From an uncultured Oscillospiraceae bacterium (GTDB lineage: Bacteria; Bacillota; Clostridia; Oscillospirales; Oscillospiraceae): a stretch of 7,893 nucleotides of DNA. Made by a program: the position numbers and the translations under genes. The stretch is taken from positions 1 through 7,893 of the forward strand of contig CAKUJL010000063.1 of assembly GCA_934661715.1 (NCBI GenBank), read 5' to 3'. The notes under the pieces were generated by a model. The model was not told where the DNA came from. It did not search any database and saw nothing but the letters and a program-made list of their open reading frames with translations. Positions 1 to 6,673 of this stretch are shown here, in pieces; the first letter of the stretch is position 1, and every line of letters starts with the position of its first letter.

Positions 1-1697
1 GCGGTCTCGGGAAGCGTGCCTTCGTAAACACCGTTGCCCTTGTCAATCACTGTGCCATAAGCATGCGTGGTGTCCGCGTCGGTAACAGTGAAGTTAGCCT
101 TCGGGTCGCCAGTGACGGTGATCTTGTAAAGGAGCTTGACAGTGCCGTCCTCGACAAGAATGGGCTGAATTTCGCCATTTTCCTTGGTCGGGAAGGTGAT
201 GTCAGTGTCAGGAGTGAACGGAAGACCCTTGGTGTCCGAGCCGTCATCAATGACGAGCGACTTCGTAACATTGCTAGCCTTCGGGTCGGGGGTCTTCGTG
301 TATGTGTTGGTCAGGGTGTAGATGTCATTCGCATTAGCTGCTACATTGATCGTACAAGTTTTACTGTTCTCTGTTACTGTTTCTGTATCTTTCTTGAGAA
401 CTGCACTGGTGAAATCATAACCATCAATCGCGTAGCTTTCCTCGGTTACAGTGTGCTCACCAACAGTGAGGCGTGCAGTGTAGGTGAGGTCAGTGCTACT
501 GAGAGGTTTGCCGTCAATCTTGAGGGTGAAGTTCTCGGGCTTGGGAAGCGTCTTCGTTCCGTCCGTGAAGACCTTCGTGATGGTGACGAAACCAGTCTTG
601 GGAGCTTCAACTTCCTTCCACTGTGCAGTGAGCACGTAGTCTCTATAGAGAAGCAGCGTGTTTCCGCTGGAATCGGAGACATCCTGCAACTGATTATTTG
701 CATTATAATACTGGATTTTCCAACCAGTGAACTGGTAAGCCTTACCACCGGCGGTTACTGTTTTGACATTGGGGTCAAGAATAAGATGCTGCGTACCTTC
801 AGCAAGGCCGCCATCCTTCTGATACTTAATTTCGGCGGTATCCTGCGCGTCATTGTAAGTATCTGTGACAGTAGCGCCCTTCGGGTCTTCGCCGGAAGCA
901 TCTTTGTCGTAAGTAACAAGATTGCCGCTGATGTAGCCGGCCATTGTGCCAGCATTATAAGTGACTGTCGCGGGGTTCGGAGAAACGCCAAGCCAAACCA
1001 TGACATAGGACGGCGAGCCTGCACCGTAATGCCATACTTTATTGTTGTCAATTTCCGAGTCAAGCTTCAAATTTTCTTTCGGGAAGACAACAGTGCTGGA
1101 CTGTGTGGAATCAAAGGAAAGCCGACCGACATTATGAAGCCTTGCGGTGTTGCAATTGTATCCATAGTTGTCGCCGCAGCCGATAAGAATCATCTTAACA
1201 TAATAGCCAGATTTCGGAACAATCGTAATTCCGTTTGTATAAAGATCCTTTACGGTATGCTGGGTATTGTAGTTCCATTTTGTATCGGTTGCGCTATCAC
1301 CAAGATAGATATCAAACTTGCCAGCGGTTTCGTTGCTGCGTTGGCTCATAAAACCGTCACTTGTAAATCCATAAAACTGATTCCAATATACAGGCCAGTT
1401 ATCATTAACTTCGTATTGATTGCCGCCCTGATCACCGCCAGGGTTAAAACCGCCGTCGCCGGGGCCGCCACCGCCGGGGTTAAAACCGCCACCGCCGCCC
1501 TGGCCGCCGTTGCCGCCGCCAAACAAATCGTCAAGTGTGTCTGTGAAGTCGTTCCAAGCGTCCTTAATCTTGTCGCCAAGACCCTGCTTAGAGGCTGACG
1601 TCGCGACAACGTCATCGCTCTCTGCCAGCGTGGTCACGGGCAGGACGCCGAAGAGCATGACCAGGGCCAGAAGCAGGGAAATGATACGTTTCTTCAT
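1..1697 (-). CDS. Secreted multidomain surface protein (InlB-type repeat and Cna-B-like domain), 3' end outside window
   Basis: The frame is open for 565 codons from the ATG at 1697 and runs off the left edge without a stop. Residues 1-25 form a signal peptide: a KKR n-region, a Leu-rich core and a likely cut after TLA. Residues 60-92 are a Gly/Pro/Asn linker with FNPGG repeated. Residues 95-240 are Tyr/Trp/Asn-rich with Cys174 and Cys182, and I cannot assign them. Residues 245-360 resemble an InlB/Listeria-Bacteroides repeat (VTYNAG at the start, YQFTGWKI, then YVLTAQW at the end). Residues 369-467 resemble a Cna-B/DUF5979-type beta domain. Lys375, Glu419 and Asn464 sit where an intramolecular isopeptide bond would form; this is inferred from family layout. 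From 468 a further domain begins (LYKITVTGDPKA). A ribosome site (AAAGGA, 1709-1714) lies 11 bases before the start. The expected role is cell-surface adhesion or matrix, with a sortase motif or further repeats beyond the edge. The gene is AT-richer than its neighbours. Confidence 0.88.
   Translation of the reverse strand, partial: MKKRIISLLLALVMLFGVLPVTTLAESDDVVATSASKQGLGDKIKDAWNDFTDTLDDLFGGGNGGQGGGGGFNPGGGGPGDGGFNPGGDQGGNQYEVNDNWPVYWNQFYGFTSDGFMSQRSNETAGKFDIYLGDSATDTKWNYNTQHTVKDLYTNGITIVPKSGYYVKMILIGCGDNYGYNCNTARLHNVGRLSFDSTQSSTVVFPKENLKLDSEIDNNKVWHYGAGSPSYVMVWLGVSPNPATVTYNAGTMAGYISGNLVTYDKDASGEDPKGATVTDTYNDAQDTAEIKYQKDGGLAEGTQHLILDPNVKTVTAGGKAYQFTGWKIQYYNANNQLQDVSDSSGNTLLLYRDYVLTAQWKEVEAPKTGFVTITKVFTDGTKTLPKPENFTLKIDGKPLSSTDLTYTARLTVGEHTVTEESYAIDGYDFTSAVLKKDTETVTENSKTCTINVAANANDIYTLTNTYTKTPDPKASNVTKSLVIDDGSDTKGLPFTPDTDITFPTKENGEIQPILVEDGTVKLLYKITVTGDPKANFTVTDADTTHAYGTVIDKGNGVYEGTLPET
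1434..1490 (-). repeat. Short in-frame repeat in the Gly-rich linker of the surface protein
   Basis: A 21-bp unit occurs at 1434-1454 and again at 1470-1490, differing at one base, with a 36-bp (12-codon) period. It encodes the repeated GGFNPGG segment next to the signal-peptide-proximal region. Its in-frame period suggests it can expand or contract by slippage or recombination without breaking the protein; that part is inference. Confidence 0.7.
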
Positions 1698-1752
1698 GCT
1701 TAAAATCTTCCTTTCTTCCTAATTCTTAGTAGATATGTTCAGGACAGCATAT

Positions 1753-1782
1753 TTTAGAAAATCTTGCAAGCCCTTCTGGCAA
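1753..1782 (-). promoter_or_regulatory. Candidate promoter of the surface-protein gene
   Basis: On the minus strand TTGCCA (1782-1777, five of six to the -35 consensus) is followed after 18 bases by TCTAAA (1758-1753, four of six to the -10 consensus). An overlapping TAAAAT (1756-1751) would be a better -10 but gives a 20-base spacer. The leader would be about 50 bases. The area is AT-rich, so chance matches are likely. Confidence 0.35.
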
Positions 1783-1801
1783 ATTTTAAGATATATTTCA
1801 G

Positions 1802-1817
1802 ATTACATTTTTGTAAT
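1802..1817. promoter_or_regulatory. Perfect small palindrome, possible operator in the divergent region
   Basis: ATTACA-TTTT-TGTAAT is a perfect inverted repeat with 6-bp arms and a 4-base spacer. It lies 9 bases upstream of the candidate -35 of the amidohydrolase gene and about 20 bases upstream of the candidate -35 of the surface-protein gene, so it could bind a dimeric regulator of either. It lacks the stem strength of a terminator. The link to any regulator is inferred. Confidence 0.35.
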
Positions 1818-1826
1818 ACAACCCGC

Positions 1827-1855
1827 TTGCCGCCGCGCCCGTTTTGTAGTACCAT
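1827..1855 (+). promoter_or_regulatory. Candidate sigma-70-type promoter of the amidohydrolase gene
   Basis: TTGCCG (1827-1832) and TACCAT (1850-1855) each match four of six consensus bases, with an ideal 17-base spacer. The expected transcript would start near 1862, just before the AGGAGG ribosome site at 1869-1874. Confidence 0.5.
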
Positions 1856-1882
1856 AGAACCACCAGACAGGAGGAACTGCCC

Positions 1883-3238
1883 ATGAAAACACTGCTTATC
1901 CGAAACATCCGCGCCCTCGTCTCGTGCGACGACCGCGACACCGTGTACGAAAACGCCGACCTCTACGCCGAAGACGGCAAAATTGTCGCGATCGGACAGA
2001 ATTTGGACAAAAAAGCCGACGAAACCATCGACGGAAGTTCGATGCTCTGCTATCCGGGACTCGTCAACACGCACCACCACCTGTATCAGCAGTTCTCGCG
2101 CAACCTGCCGCAGGTGCAGAACATGGAGCTGTTCGACTGGCTCAAAACGCTCTATGAGATCTGGAAAAATCTCAACGAGGACGTGATCTACTACTCGAGC
2201 CTCACGGGGCTGGGCGAGCTCTTGAAGCACGGCTGCACGACCTGCTTCGACCACCACTACGTCTTCCCCGCGGGCGCCGGGGACCTGCTCGGCGCGCAGT
2301 TTGAAGCCGCGTCTACACTTGTCACCCGCATGCACTGCTCCCGCGGTTCGATGGATTTGTCCGTCAAAGACGGCGGTCTGCCGCCCGATTCCGTCGTGCA
2401 GACGGTGGACGAGATCATGGAGGACTCCGCCCGCGTGATCGAGAAGTACCACGACGCGTCCTTCGGCTCGATGCGGCAGGTGGCGCTGGCCCCGTGTTCG
2501 CCGTTTTCCGTGTCTGCGGAGTTATTAAAGCAAAGCGCGATCCTCGCCCGGCAGCTGAAGGTCCGCCTGCACACGCACCTGTGCGAGACGAAGGACGAGG
2601 AAAACTATATGTTAGATCGCGAAGGCATGCGGCCTCTTGCGTTCATGGAAACGCTCGGCTGGGTAGGCCGCGACGTGTGGTACGCGCACGGGATTCATTT
2701 TAATGAGGACGAGCTGAAGCTTTTGGCCGAAACCGGCACCGGCGTGTGCCACTGCCCGATCTCGAACATGAAGCTCTCGTCCGGCGTGGCGCGGGTTCCG
2801 GAAATGCTGAAGCTCGGCGTGCCCGTGGGTCTCGGCGTCGACGGCTCGGCCAGCAACGACGGCTCGAGTCTGATGGAGGAGCTGCGCGTGGCGTTTTTGC
2901 TGCACCGCCTTACCTCCAGCCGGAACGCCCCGTCGGGCTACGACATTCTGAAAATGGCCACCCGCGGCAGCGCCAGACTTCTCGGAAGAAGCGATATCGG
3001 GTCGCTAGAGGTCGGAAAATGCTGCGACCTGTTCATGGTTGACAGTCGTAGACTGGAGCTCGTCGGCGCGTGCTTCGACCCCAAGTCGGTGCTGGCCACG
3101 GTCGGCGTCCGCGGGCCGGTGAATGTGACAGTTGTAAACGGGCAGGTCGTCGTGCGCGATGGCCGCCTCGTGACGGTCGACGAAGCCGAGATCGCCGCGA
3201 AGGCGCAGCAGGTCTGCAAGCGTTATCTCGGCCTGTAG
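1883..3238 (+). CDS. 8-oxoguanine deaminase-like amidohydrolase (SsnA/AtzB/TrzN-type superfamily)
   Basis: This 451-residue cytoplasmic metal-dependent hydrolase probably deaminates an oxidised or related purine (8-oxoguanine to urate plus ammonia), as in purine salvage or catabolism. The metal site is complete: HxH at His64/His66 (after PGLVNT), the H-T-H pair at 230/232 followed by Glu235-Thr, His269 in YAHGIH, and Asp320 in GLGVDGSASND. The segments LFDWLKTLY (about 83-91) and CSRGSMDLSVKDGGLPPDS (152-170) are what I associate with 8-oxoguanine deaminases of the Pa0142 type rather than guanine deaminase or chlorohydrolases. The length is normal for the family. The N-terminal strand region (1-60) and C-terminal beta part (about 375-430) form the usual composite domain. 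The start is set by AGGAGG (1869-1874), 8 bases before the ATG. The substrate is inferred from remembered motifs; SsnA-type or hydroxyatrazine-type activity remains possible. Confidence 0.85.
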   Translation: MKTLLIRNIRALVSCDDRDTVYENADLYAEDGKIVAIGQNLDKKADETIDGSSMLCYPGLVNTHHHLYQQFSRNLPQVQNMELFDWLKTLYEIWKNLNEDVIYYSSLTGLGELLKHGCTTCFDHHYVFPAGAGDLLGAQFEAASTLVTRMHCSRGSMDLSVKDGGLPPDSVVQTVDEIMEDSARVIEKYHDASFGSMRQVALAPCSPFSVSAELLKQSAILARQLKVRLHTHLCETKDEENYMLDREGMRPLAFMETLGWVGRDVWYAHGIHFNEDELKLLAETGTGVCHCPISNMKLSSGVARVPEMLKLGVPVGLGVDGSASNDGSSLMEELRVAFLLHRLTSSRNAPSGYDILKMATRGSARLLGRSDIGSLEVGKCCDLFMVDSRRLELVGACFDPKSVLATVGVRGPVNVTVVNGQVVVRDGRLVTVDEAEIAAKAQQVCKRYLGL

Positions 3239-3239
3239 C

Positions 3240-3268
3240 TTGCACTTTGGCGAAAAGTTCTGTATAAT
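3240..3268 (+). promoter_or_regulatory. Promoter of the aldo/keto reductase-pepT pair
   Basis: TTGCAC (3240-3245), a 17-base spacer and a perfect TATAAT (3263-3268) lie in the 60-base gap after the amidohydrolase stop. Transcription would begin near 3275 and run through the AAAGGAG site at 3284-3290. I see no terminator hairpin between the two genes, so read-through from the amidohydrolase is also possible. Confidence 0.65.
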
Positions 3269-3298
3269 GGAAGAAATATCTTGAAAGGAGCAGCTACA

Positions 3299-4417
3299 AT
3301 GGATAGAATCCAGCACAATTTCGGCTTCGGCTGTATGCGCCTGCCGATGAATGGCGAAGAAGTCGATATTGAGAAGACCTGCGAAATGGTCGACGCGTTT
3401 TTGGACGCGGGCTTCAACTATTTTGACACCGCCCACGGCTATTTGCAGGGGAGAAGCGAGAAGGCCATCAAGACATGTCTTACCAGCCGCTACCCGAGAG
3501 ACCGGTATGTTCTGACCGACAAGCTGACGATGGCGTATTTTAAGACGGAGGCGGACATCCGGCCGTTTTTTGAGAGCCAGCTGGAGATCTGCGGCGTGGA
3601 CTATTTTGATTTCTACCTCATGCACGCGCAGAACGCCGATATTTTCAAGCATTTCAAGGCCTGCCGCGCCTATGAGACGGCGCTGGAGCTCAAAAAAGAG
3701 GGGAAAATTCGCCATTTTGGAATTTCCTTCCACGACAGACCTGAGGTCTTAGATCAGATTCTGACCGAGTATCCGCAGATCGAGGTCGTGCAGATTCAGC
3801 TCAACTACGTCGACTTCGACGACCCCGCGGTGCAGAGCGGCAAATGCTACGAGGTCTGCCGCAAGCACGGCAAGCCCGTCATCGTCATGGAGCCCGTCAA
3901 GGGCGGCAACCTCGTGAATCTCCCCGAGGCGGCGAAAAAGGTTCTGGAGGACCTCCACGGCGGCAGCACCGCCAGCTACGCCATCCGCTTTGCGGCCGGC
4001 TTCCCTGGCATTCTGATGGTCCTGTCCGGCATGAGCAGCTTGGAGCAGATGCAGGACAATTTAAGCTACATGCGTAACTTCCAGCCCCTGAACGAGACGG
4101 AAATGGCGGCAATTCACAAGGTACAGGACATTTTCCGCTCCATGCACCTCATCCCCTGCACCGCCTGCCGCTACTGCACGGACGGCTGTCCGCAGAGCAT
4201 TTCCATCCCCGACCTCTTCGCGGCGATGAACACGAAGAAGAGCTACAACGACTGGAACGCGGGCTACTATTATGATATTCACACCGCGAACCACGGCAAA
4301 GCGTCAAGCTGCGTCAAGTGCGGCGCGTGCGAGCAGGTCTGTCCGCAGCATCTGCCCATCCGCGAGCTGCTGGAAAAGGTTGCGGCGGAATTTGAGACGG
4401 AAACGAAAACGGAGTAA
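3299..4417 (+). CDS. Aldo/keto reductase with C-terminal two-cluster ferredoxin-like domain (COG1453 type)
   Basis: This 372-residue oxidoreductase joins an NAD(P)H-type aldo/keto reductase barrel (about 5-265) to a ferredoxin-like tail (about 280-360). The barrel shows the tetrad Asp43, Tyr48 (NYFDTAHGYLQG), Lys75 (LTDKL) and His109 (YLMHAQN), plus the usual GISFHD and LNY stretches. The tail holds two CxxCxxCxxxCP motifs: Cys287/290/293/297 and Cys338/341/344/348, expected to carry two 4Fe-4S clusters. This fusion is common in strict anaerobes, and the physiological substrate is generally unknown. The start is the ATG at 3299, because AAAGGAG (3284-3290) lies 8 bases before it. An in-frame TTG at 3281 would put that site inside the gene. 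The stop TAA overlaps the ribosome site of the next gene, so the two are probably co-transcribed. Confidence 0.92.
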   Translation: MDRIQHNFGFGCMRLPMNGEEVDIEKTCEMVDAFLDAGFNYFDTAHGYLQGRSEKAIKTCLTSRYPRDRYVLTDKLTMAYFKTEADIRPFFESQLEICGVDYFDFYLMHAQNADIFKHFKACRAYETALELKKEGKIRHFGISFHDRPEVLDQILTEYPQIEVVQIQLNYVDFDDPAVQSGKCYEVCRKHGKPVIVMEPVKGGNLVNLPEAAKKVLEDLHGGSTASYAIRFAAGFPGILMVLSGMSSLEQMQDNLSYMRNFQPLNETEMAAIHKVQDIFRSMHLIPCTACRYCTDGCPQSISIPDLFAAMNTKKSYNDWNAGYYYDIHTANHGKASSCVKCGACEQVCPQHLPIRELLEKVAAEFETETKTE

Positions 4418-4430
4418 AGGAGTTTTTTTG

Positions 4431-5648
4431 ATGACGGTCATTGAACGGTTTTTGAAGCTCGTCAGCTTCGACACGACCTCGAGCGAGACCTCCGGCCTGC
4501 ACCCCTCGACGCCCAACCAGAAGGTGCTGGGGCAGGAGCTGGTGCGGCAGATGCTGGATCTGGGCATCCGGGACGCGCACATGGATGATCTCGGCTATGT
4601 CTACGGCACGATTCCCGCGAACTGCGAAAAGGACCTGCCGGTCTACGGGCTGATTGCCCACATGGACACCTCGCCCGACGCGCCCGGCGGCCCGATTCGC
4701 GCAAGAATTACCGAGCCCTACGACGGCGGCGATATCGTTCTGAACGAGGAAAAGGGCATCGTCCTGTCCCCGAAGGACTATGAGACGCTCCAGAAGCACG
4801 TCGGCAAGCGGTTAATTGTGACCGACGGCACGACGCTTCTGGGCGCGGACGATAAGGCGGGCGTTGCCGAAATCCTCTCGGCGGCGGAGCTGCTTCTAAG
4901 CTCAAATCGCCCGCACGGCACGGTGAAGATCGCCTTCACCCCCGACGAAGAGATCGGCGAGGGCGCGGACGGGTTTGACGTCAAGGGCTTCGGCGCGGAC
5001 TATGCCTACACCGTCGACGGCGGCGCGATCGGAGAGCTCGAGTATGAAAACTTCAACGCGGCTTCGGCGCTCGTCGAGATCACCGGCCTTTCCATCCATC
5101 CGGGCTCGGCGTATGGCAAGATGGTAAACGCCAGTCTGGTCGCGATGGAGTATGCTTCGCTTCTTCCCGCGCTCGAGACGCCGTATTTTACCGATGGCTA
5201 CGAGGGCTTTTTGCACCTGACCGGTATGGAGGGCGAAGTCGAACGCGCGAAGCTCTCGTACATCATCCGCGACCACGACCGCGAGAAGTTTGAAGCGCGG
5301 AAGGCCGTGATGGAAAAGGCCGCTGCGGAAATAAACCGCCGCTATGGCGCAGGAACCGTGCAGCTCACCATCCGCGACAGCTACTTTAATATGAAAGAGA
5401 AAATCGAGCCCTGCATGTTCCTCGTCGAGCAGGCGAAAAAGGCCATGCTTACCCTCGGCATCGAGCCCAAGGTGCAGCCCATCCGCGGCGGCACAGACGG
5501 TGCGCGGCTGTCGTTTGAGGGTCTGCCGTGCCCGAACCTCTGTGCCGGCGGCGAAAACTTCCACGGAAGATTTGAATACGTCCCCGTCGAGGACATGGAG
5601 AAAATCACAAAGCTCCTGGCCGCGATTATCTGGAATACCGCGGAATAA
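4431..5648 (+). CDS. pepT: Peptidase T (tripeptide aminopeptidase, M20B family)
   Basis: This 405-residue cytoplasmic di-zinc enzyme removes the N-terminal residue from tripeptides and so completes peptide breakdown. All expected residues are present at almost the numbering of the Salmonella enzyme: His77-x-Asp79 (GLIAHMDTSPD), bridging Asp140 (LLGADDKAGV), Glu173/Glu174 (TPDEEIGEG), Asp196 (YTVDGG) and His378 (GGENFHGRFEYV). The lid domain spans about 205-320, and RGGTDG (352-357) is the usual substrate-side loop. The start is the ATG at 4431: AAAGGAG (4416-4422) stands 8 bases before it, and the protein then begins MTVIERFLKLVSFDTTS as in the family. An upstream in-frame start at 4272 would only add residues read from inside the reductase gene. 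The gap to the reductase is 13 bases, indicating one operon. Downstream lie a repeat element and a terminator. Confidence 0.95.
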   Translation: MTVIERFLKLVSFDTTSSETSGLHPSTPNQKVLGQELVRQMLDLGIRDAHMDDLGYVYGTIPANCEKDLPVYGLIAHMDTSPDAPGGPIRARITEPYDGGDIVLNEEKGIVLSPKDYETLQKHVGKRLIVTDGTTLLGADDKAGVAEILSAAELLLSSNRPHGTVKIAFTPDEEIGEGADGFDVKGFGADYAYTVDGGAIGELEYENFNAASALVEITGLSIHPGSAYGKMVNASLVAMEYASLLPALETPYFTDGYEGFLHLTGMEGEVERAKLSYIIRDHDREKFEARKAVMEKAAAEINRRYGAGTVQLTIRDSYFNMKEKIEPCMFLVEQAKKAMLTLGIEPKVQPIRGGTDGARLSFEGLPCPNLCAGGENFHGRFEYVPVEDMEKITKLLAAIIWNTAE

Positions 5649-5815
5649 CGCGGCCTTGGGGCAGATTTTTGACAACCCCTGTAGGGGCGGACGCCTCTGT
5701 CCGCCCGCAGAAATGCGTTCGAAACGCGAAACCCTGCGGCGAATTCGTAGTTCCCAAGGGCGGAAGCCGCGTCCGCCCCTACAAGATGTGCTGAATTTGT
5801 ACCGCAGAATAACGC
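5636..5815 (+). repeat. Near-exact direct repeat of the pepT 3' end flanking the hairpin element
   Basis: TACCGCGGAATAACGC at 5636-5651 covers the last codons and stop of pepT. TACCGCAGAATAACGC recurs at 5800-5815, with 15 of 16 bases the same. Similarity continues weakly upstream (CTGGAAT at 5630 against CTGAATTT at 5791). The two copies bracket the inverted hairpin element, and the second copy abuts the terminator stem. It may be a target duplication or a recombination scar; only the repeat itself is observed. Confidence 0.6.
5680..5783. repeat. REP-doublet/MITE-like element: two inverted GTAG-plus-hairpin units
   Basis: The ends are perfect 15-bp inverted repeats, TGTAGGGGCGGACGC (5680-5694) and its complement (5769-5783). 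Each end is also a hairpin. On the left GTAG (5681-5684) is followed by an 8-bp stem (5685-5692 with 5699-5706) around a 6-base loop. On the right the mirror image has CTAC at 5779-5782 and a 7-bp stem (5758-5764 with 5772-5778). A small third hairpin, GCGTT-CGA-AACGC, lies at 5715-5727. A GTAG foot before a palindrome, paired in opposite orientation, is the layout of REP doublets moved by RAYT (Y1-type) transposases. No transposase is present here and I see no short target duplication immediately at the ends. There is no open reading frame of note. Confidence 0.7.
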
Positions 5816-5851
5816 AAAAGCCGCCGAACCAAACGGTTCGGCGGCTTTTTT
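5816..5851. terminator. Strong bidirectional intrinsic terminator between convergent operons
   Basis: GCCGCCGAACC (5820-5830), the loop AAAC and GGTTCGGCGGC (5835-5845) form a perfect 11-bp GC-rich stem. It is extended by A:T pairs to 15 bp. Six T follow at 5846-5851, and AAAA precedes the stem, which gives a T-run for the minus strand. It can end both the reductase-pepT transcript and the ABC transporter transcript. Confidence 0.93.
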
Positions 5852-5866
5852 CGAAGAACGGTTAAT

Positions 5867-6673
5867 TTATTGAAGATTCAGCCGTTTGCGCAGCATGAAC
5901 CACGTCAGGACGTACAGCACCGCGCCCACGACGAGCGAATAGGCAAGTGCGCTCGTGAACACCAGATGCGCCATTTTGACGGAGTTGTCGAGGATGGCGG
6001 GGCTCAGCAGCGGCGTGACGACGTTTGCCGCGCCGGCAATGCCAAAGAGCGAGACGATCTGCAAAACGGTCTGGATGACGAAGTAGAAAACGACCGACAG
6101 AAGCGTCTTGTGCGTTGCAAAGCTGTTGCCGATGGCGATCGGCGCGTAGAACATCAGGCAGGCCGTGACCATCGAGACGAGCAGCACACCGAAGAGCTCG
6201 AGCATGTAAAGAAGGCCGTTTACCGTGTAATATCGGTTCAGGGAATCAAAGACGTTCCGGATGAATTCCGGGAAGCCGGAGAACATACCGGCCTCAAAAA
6301 TCGTCAGAAGAACCGCCAGACCGTCCACGAGAAAGACCGCGACGAACCAGAGCATGGACACCAGAAGCTTCGACCACAGAAGCTGGTGGACGCTCACGGG
6401 AAGGGCGAACATGAGGTAGCCCTCGTCCGTCATGAGGTTTTTGTGGAAGCGCACGACCATTAAAACGACGCTGAACACCGCCGTGCCGATGAGGGCGAGG
6501 ATGAACGCGAAAATGATCAGGGCGTTCAGGATCTGCATGAATTTCGTGTGTCCGCTCTGCACAATGCCGGTCGACACACGCGCGAAGACGCTCAAAAGAA
6601 GTGTTAAAAGAAGCAGCGGCAGCATGGTGCGGCTCGTGGCCCGCAGCTCGTGCTTCATCAGTTTTCCCAGCAT
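5867..6673 (-). CDS. ABC-2 type transporter permease
   Basis: This 268-residue integral membrane protein has six clear hydrophobic segments (about 17-34, 50-74, 101-127, 152-180, 189-213 and 237-260). It ends in a basic tail, and its cytoplasmic N-terminus resembles other ABC-2 permeases (MLGKLMKHELR). The motif RFHKNLMTDEGYLMFALPVS (75-94) after the second helix is typical of permeases found next to YtrB-type ATPases and probably contacts the ATPase. The likely job is ATP-driven export of a peptide, antibiotic or lipid-like compound; the substrate cannot be read from sequence. The start is supported by GGGAGG (6686-6681) 7 bases upstream. It overlaps the end of the ATPase gene by 16 bases, implying translational coupling. 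Confidence 0.9.
   Translation of the reverse strand: MLGKLMKHELRATSRTMLPLLLLTLLLSVFARVSTGIVQSGHTKFMQILNALIIFAFILALIGTAVFSVVLMVVRFHKNLMTDEGYLMFALPVSVHQLLWSKLLVSMLWFVAVFLVDGLAVLLTIFEAGMFSGFPEFIRNVFDSLNRYYTVNGLLYMLELFGVLLVSMVTACLMFYAPIAIGNSFATHKTLLSVVFYFVIQTVLQIVSLFGIAGAANVVTPLLSPAILDNSVKMAHLVFTSALAYSLVVGAVLYVLTWFMLRKRLNLQ

Noticed and set aside
63..1598. 511-codon open frame on the plus strand opposite the surface-protein gene
   Set aside because: It has no ribosome site, domain or signal, its residue make-up is atypical, and it lies wholly antisense to a minus-strand frame with a signal peptide and recognisable domains. It is a codon-bias shadow.
1758..1787. Imperfect AT-rich inverted repeat in the surface-gene leader region
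   Set aside because: The stem is short, has a mismatch and is mostly A:T, with no T-run after a GC stem. It is not a credible terminator or riboswitch.
1814..1820. TAATACA also found in the gntR operator at 7771-7777
   Set aside because: Only seven bases are shared and the rest of the operator arm is absent, so a common regulator is not supported.
3281..3298. TTG start of the aldo/keto reductase six codons upstream
   Set aside because: The AAAGGAG site would then lie inside the coding region, whereas the ATG at 3299 is ideally spaced from it.
4272..4430. N-terminal extension of pepT by 53 codons
   Set aside because: These codons overlap the end of the reductase gene in another frame. The ribosome site and family N-terminus place the start at 4431.
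5649..5866. Possible small gene or structured RNA between pepT and the permease gene
   Set aside because: The structure is fully explained by the inverted hairpin units and the terminator. No promoter or ribosome site precedes any short frame.
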